Shown here: positions 4,614-5,664 of the stretch, piece after piece
Position numbering within the stretch: the first letter of the stretch is position 1
Layout: every line of letters begins with the position of its first letter
Assembly (NCBI GenBank): GCA_024683115.1
Contig: JAIKYM010000100.1
Coordinates: 1 to 5,664 of the forward strand
From: Bacilli bacterium
GTDB lineage: Bacteria > Bacillota_I > Bacilli_A > RF39 > UBA660
DNA: 5,664 nucleotides
Reading direction: 5' to 3'
Program-made: the position numbers and the translations under genes
The notes under the pieces: generated by a model
What the model was told of the DNA's origin: nothing
Databases searched by the model: none
What the model saw: only the letters and a program-made list of their open reading frames with translations

Positions 4614-5225
4614 ATGAATGAATGTATAAATGATATGGTGAGATATGCTGAAGCAAATAATGTACCTATTATTGAAAAGGAATCTATTGAATTTATTAAT
4701 AAATACATTAAATTAAATGATGTTAAAAAGGTTCTTGAAATTGGTACAGCTATTGGTTATTCAGCTATTATGATGGCAAAGGAAAAGGAAGACCTTGAAA
4801 TCATAACTATTGAAAAGGATGACAAAAGATATCGTGAAGCTATCAAAAATATTAAAGCATGTGATTTAGATAAACAAATTGAAGTTGTTTTTAATGATGC
4901 ATTAGAAACTAATTTCTCTGGTTATAAGTTCGATTTAATATTTATTGATGCTGCTAAAGGACAATATATTAAATACTTTGATAAGTTTAAATATTATTTA
5001 TCTGAAGGCGGAGCTATCATAACTGATAACTTAAAGTTTCATGGATTAGTTGAAAATAAAGATATGATTGAATCTAAGAATGTACAAGGTATTGTTGATA
5101 AAATAGAAAAATACATCGAATATTTGAAAGATAATGATGAATTTACCACTAAATTCTTTGATGTTGGTGATGGTTTATCAGTAAGTTATAAGAATACTAA
5201 TGAAAAAATCTCAGGTATTAATTAA
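4614..5225 (+). CDS. trmR: tRNA 5-hydroxyuridine methyltransferase TrmR (YrrM-like O-methyltransferase)
   Basis: This 203-residue SAM-dependent class I methyltransferase is related to caffeoyl-CoA/catechol O-methyltransferases. In Bacillus the orthologue TrmR (YrrM) methylates 5-hydroxyuridine at tRNA position 34 to 5-methoxyuridine. Seen here: the family opening RYAEANNVPIIEKESIEF (10-27), SAM motif VLEIGTAIGYSA (40-51), acidic ribose-binding E67 in TIEKDD, NDALE (94-98), FIDAAKGQY (110-118) with D112, ITDN (136-139) with D138/N139, and the closing VGDGLSVSYK (184-193). D112, D138 and N139 correspond to the metal ligands of the family. The N-terminus starts about 20 residues later than the Bacillus protein as I recall it. 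The ribosome site is GAGGT (4602-4606), 7 nt before the ATG. The gene lies directly before a U32 peptidase that overlaps it by 26 nt, matching yrrM-yrrN; the U32 pair makes the hydroxyuridine that this enzyme methylates. The substrate is inferred from synteny and similarity. Confidence 0.88.
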   Translation: MNECINDMVRYAEANNVPIIEKESIEFINKYIKLNDVKKVLEIGTAIGYSAIMMAKEKEDLEIITIEKDDKRYREAIKNIKACDLDKQIEVVFNDALETNFSGYKFDLIFIDAAKGQYIKYFDKFKYYLSEGGAIITDNLKFHGLVENKDMIESKNVQGIVDKIEKYIEYLKDNDEFTTKFFDVGDGLSVSYKNTNEKISGIN

Positions 5226-5664
5226 TATAAACAACATATCTGACATTGATACATACAAGAAAGTTGGTATTACCAATTTTCTTTTTGCTATTAATGGACT
5301 TAGTATAGGATATACATCATTTGATGTAGATGATGTTCCTGACAATTCATATCTTTTAATTAATAGAGTGTTTGATTGCAAAGGTATAGATGAATTTAAA
5401 TCTATTATTCCTAAACTTAATAGATTTAAAGGTGTTATATTTGAAGATCTTGGAGTATATAATTTACTAAAAGATTCAAATTTAGAACTTATTTGGAGCC
5501 AAGCACATTTTGTGACTAATTATAATTCAATTAATTATTATTTAGAACATGGATGTAAATCTGCAGTTGTTTCTAATGAAATAACTAAAGAAGAAATACT
5601 TGATATATTTGATAAAGCAATTAAACCTCTTGTGTTTAATGTATTAGGAAGTAATATGGTTATG
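5200..5664 (+). CDS. U32 family peptidase-like protein, probable tRNA hydroxylation protein TrhP1/YrrN (3' truncated by window)
   Basis: This is the first 155 codons of a gene that runs off the right edge. It begins at ATG 5200 (MKKSQVLININN), inside trmR and in another frame, with a 26-nt overlap; no strong ribosome site is visible, so coupling to trmR is likely. The translation has the U32 layout: a short N-terminal beta-alpha unit, LLINRVFD (52-59, usually VNRIF), GVIFEDLGVYNLL (78-90), SQAHFVTNYNS (100-110, usually tNs.s), then a Gly-Cys-Lys turn and SNEITKEEILDI (125-136). In Bacillus the genes after yrrM are yrrN-yrrO (trhP1-trhP2), required for prephenate-dependent 5-hydroxylation of the wobble uridine. 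Despite the family name, peptidase activity is not implied. The usual LLAPAG-like opening of U32 proteins is not present, consistent with the divergent YrrN branch. Family confidence is good; the TrhP1 role is inferred from gene order, and the C-terminal half is unseen. Confidence 0.75.
   Translation, partial: MKKSQVLININNISDIDTYKKVGITNFLFAINGLSIGYTSFDVDDVPDNSYLLINRVFDCKGIDEFKSIIPKLNRFKGVIFEDLGVYNLLKDSNLELIWSQAHFVTNYNSINYYLEHGCKSAVVSNEITKEEILDIFDKAIKPLVFNVLGSNMVM

Noticed and set aside
1..5664. Defence system, mobile element or CRISPR in the window
   Set aside because: Every reading frame of substance is a conserved housekeeping family in a known order; no transposase, integrase, direct-repeat array or tRNA attachment site was found.

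Overview
This is a compact, strongly A+T-rich bacterial chromosomal segment from a low-GC Gram-positive (Firmicutes/Bacilli) genome, possibly an uncultured gut or Mollicutes-adjacent lineage. The evidence is gene content typical of Firmicutes (RNase HIII, IreB, DUF1292, TrmR/YrrM, U32 peptidase in the Bacillus yrzL-yrrK-yrzB-yrrL-yrrM-yrrN order), clear AGGAG-type ribosome sites, TAA as the stop of all nine complete gene ends, and only TGG (never TGA) for the seven tryptophans. The standard bacterial code therefore fits best. No RNA gene, CRISPR array, insertion sequence or prophage signature was seen, and coding density is very high.

Layout. (1) 1-379 (+): the 3' third of holA, DNA polymerase III delta, entering from the left edge. 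(2) 365-1321 (-): rnhC (RNase HIII), convergent with holA and overlapping it by 15 nt; one hairpin-plus-U-tract covers both stop codons. (3) 1322-1402: a short divergent promoter region. (4) 1403-2438 (+): cvpA and a thioredoxin-like gene overlapping by 44 nt, ended by an intrinsic terminator at 2433-2464. (5) 2494-5664 (+): a tightly packed operon, ireB - ruvX - DUF1292 - mltG - trmR - U32 peptidase (cut by the right edge), with gaps from 15 nt down to overlaps of 26 nt.

How the genes work together. holA, rnhC and ruvX serve DNA replication, RNA-primer/R-loop removal and RNA/DNA-junction processing. ireB and mltG belong to control and termination of peptidoglycan synthesis. trmR and the U32 gene are predicted to act in successive steps of 5-methoxyuridine formation at the tRNA wobble position. 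The rnhC/cvpA/trx part looks like a shortened version of the Bacillus rnhC / zapA-cvpA-polX-mutS2-yshE-trxA neighbourhood, with the middle genes absent.

No clearly new biological system is visible; this is conserved core genome. The points most worth a second look are the cvpA-trx dual-coding overlap next to an A8 run (a one-base slip would give a membrane-anchored thioredoxin), a repeated promoter architecture in which the -10 box lies only 6-7 nt before the Shine-Dalgarno, the terminator embedded in two convergent stop codons, and an atypical thioredoxin active-site surround.
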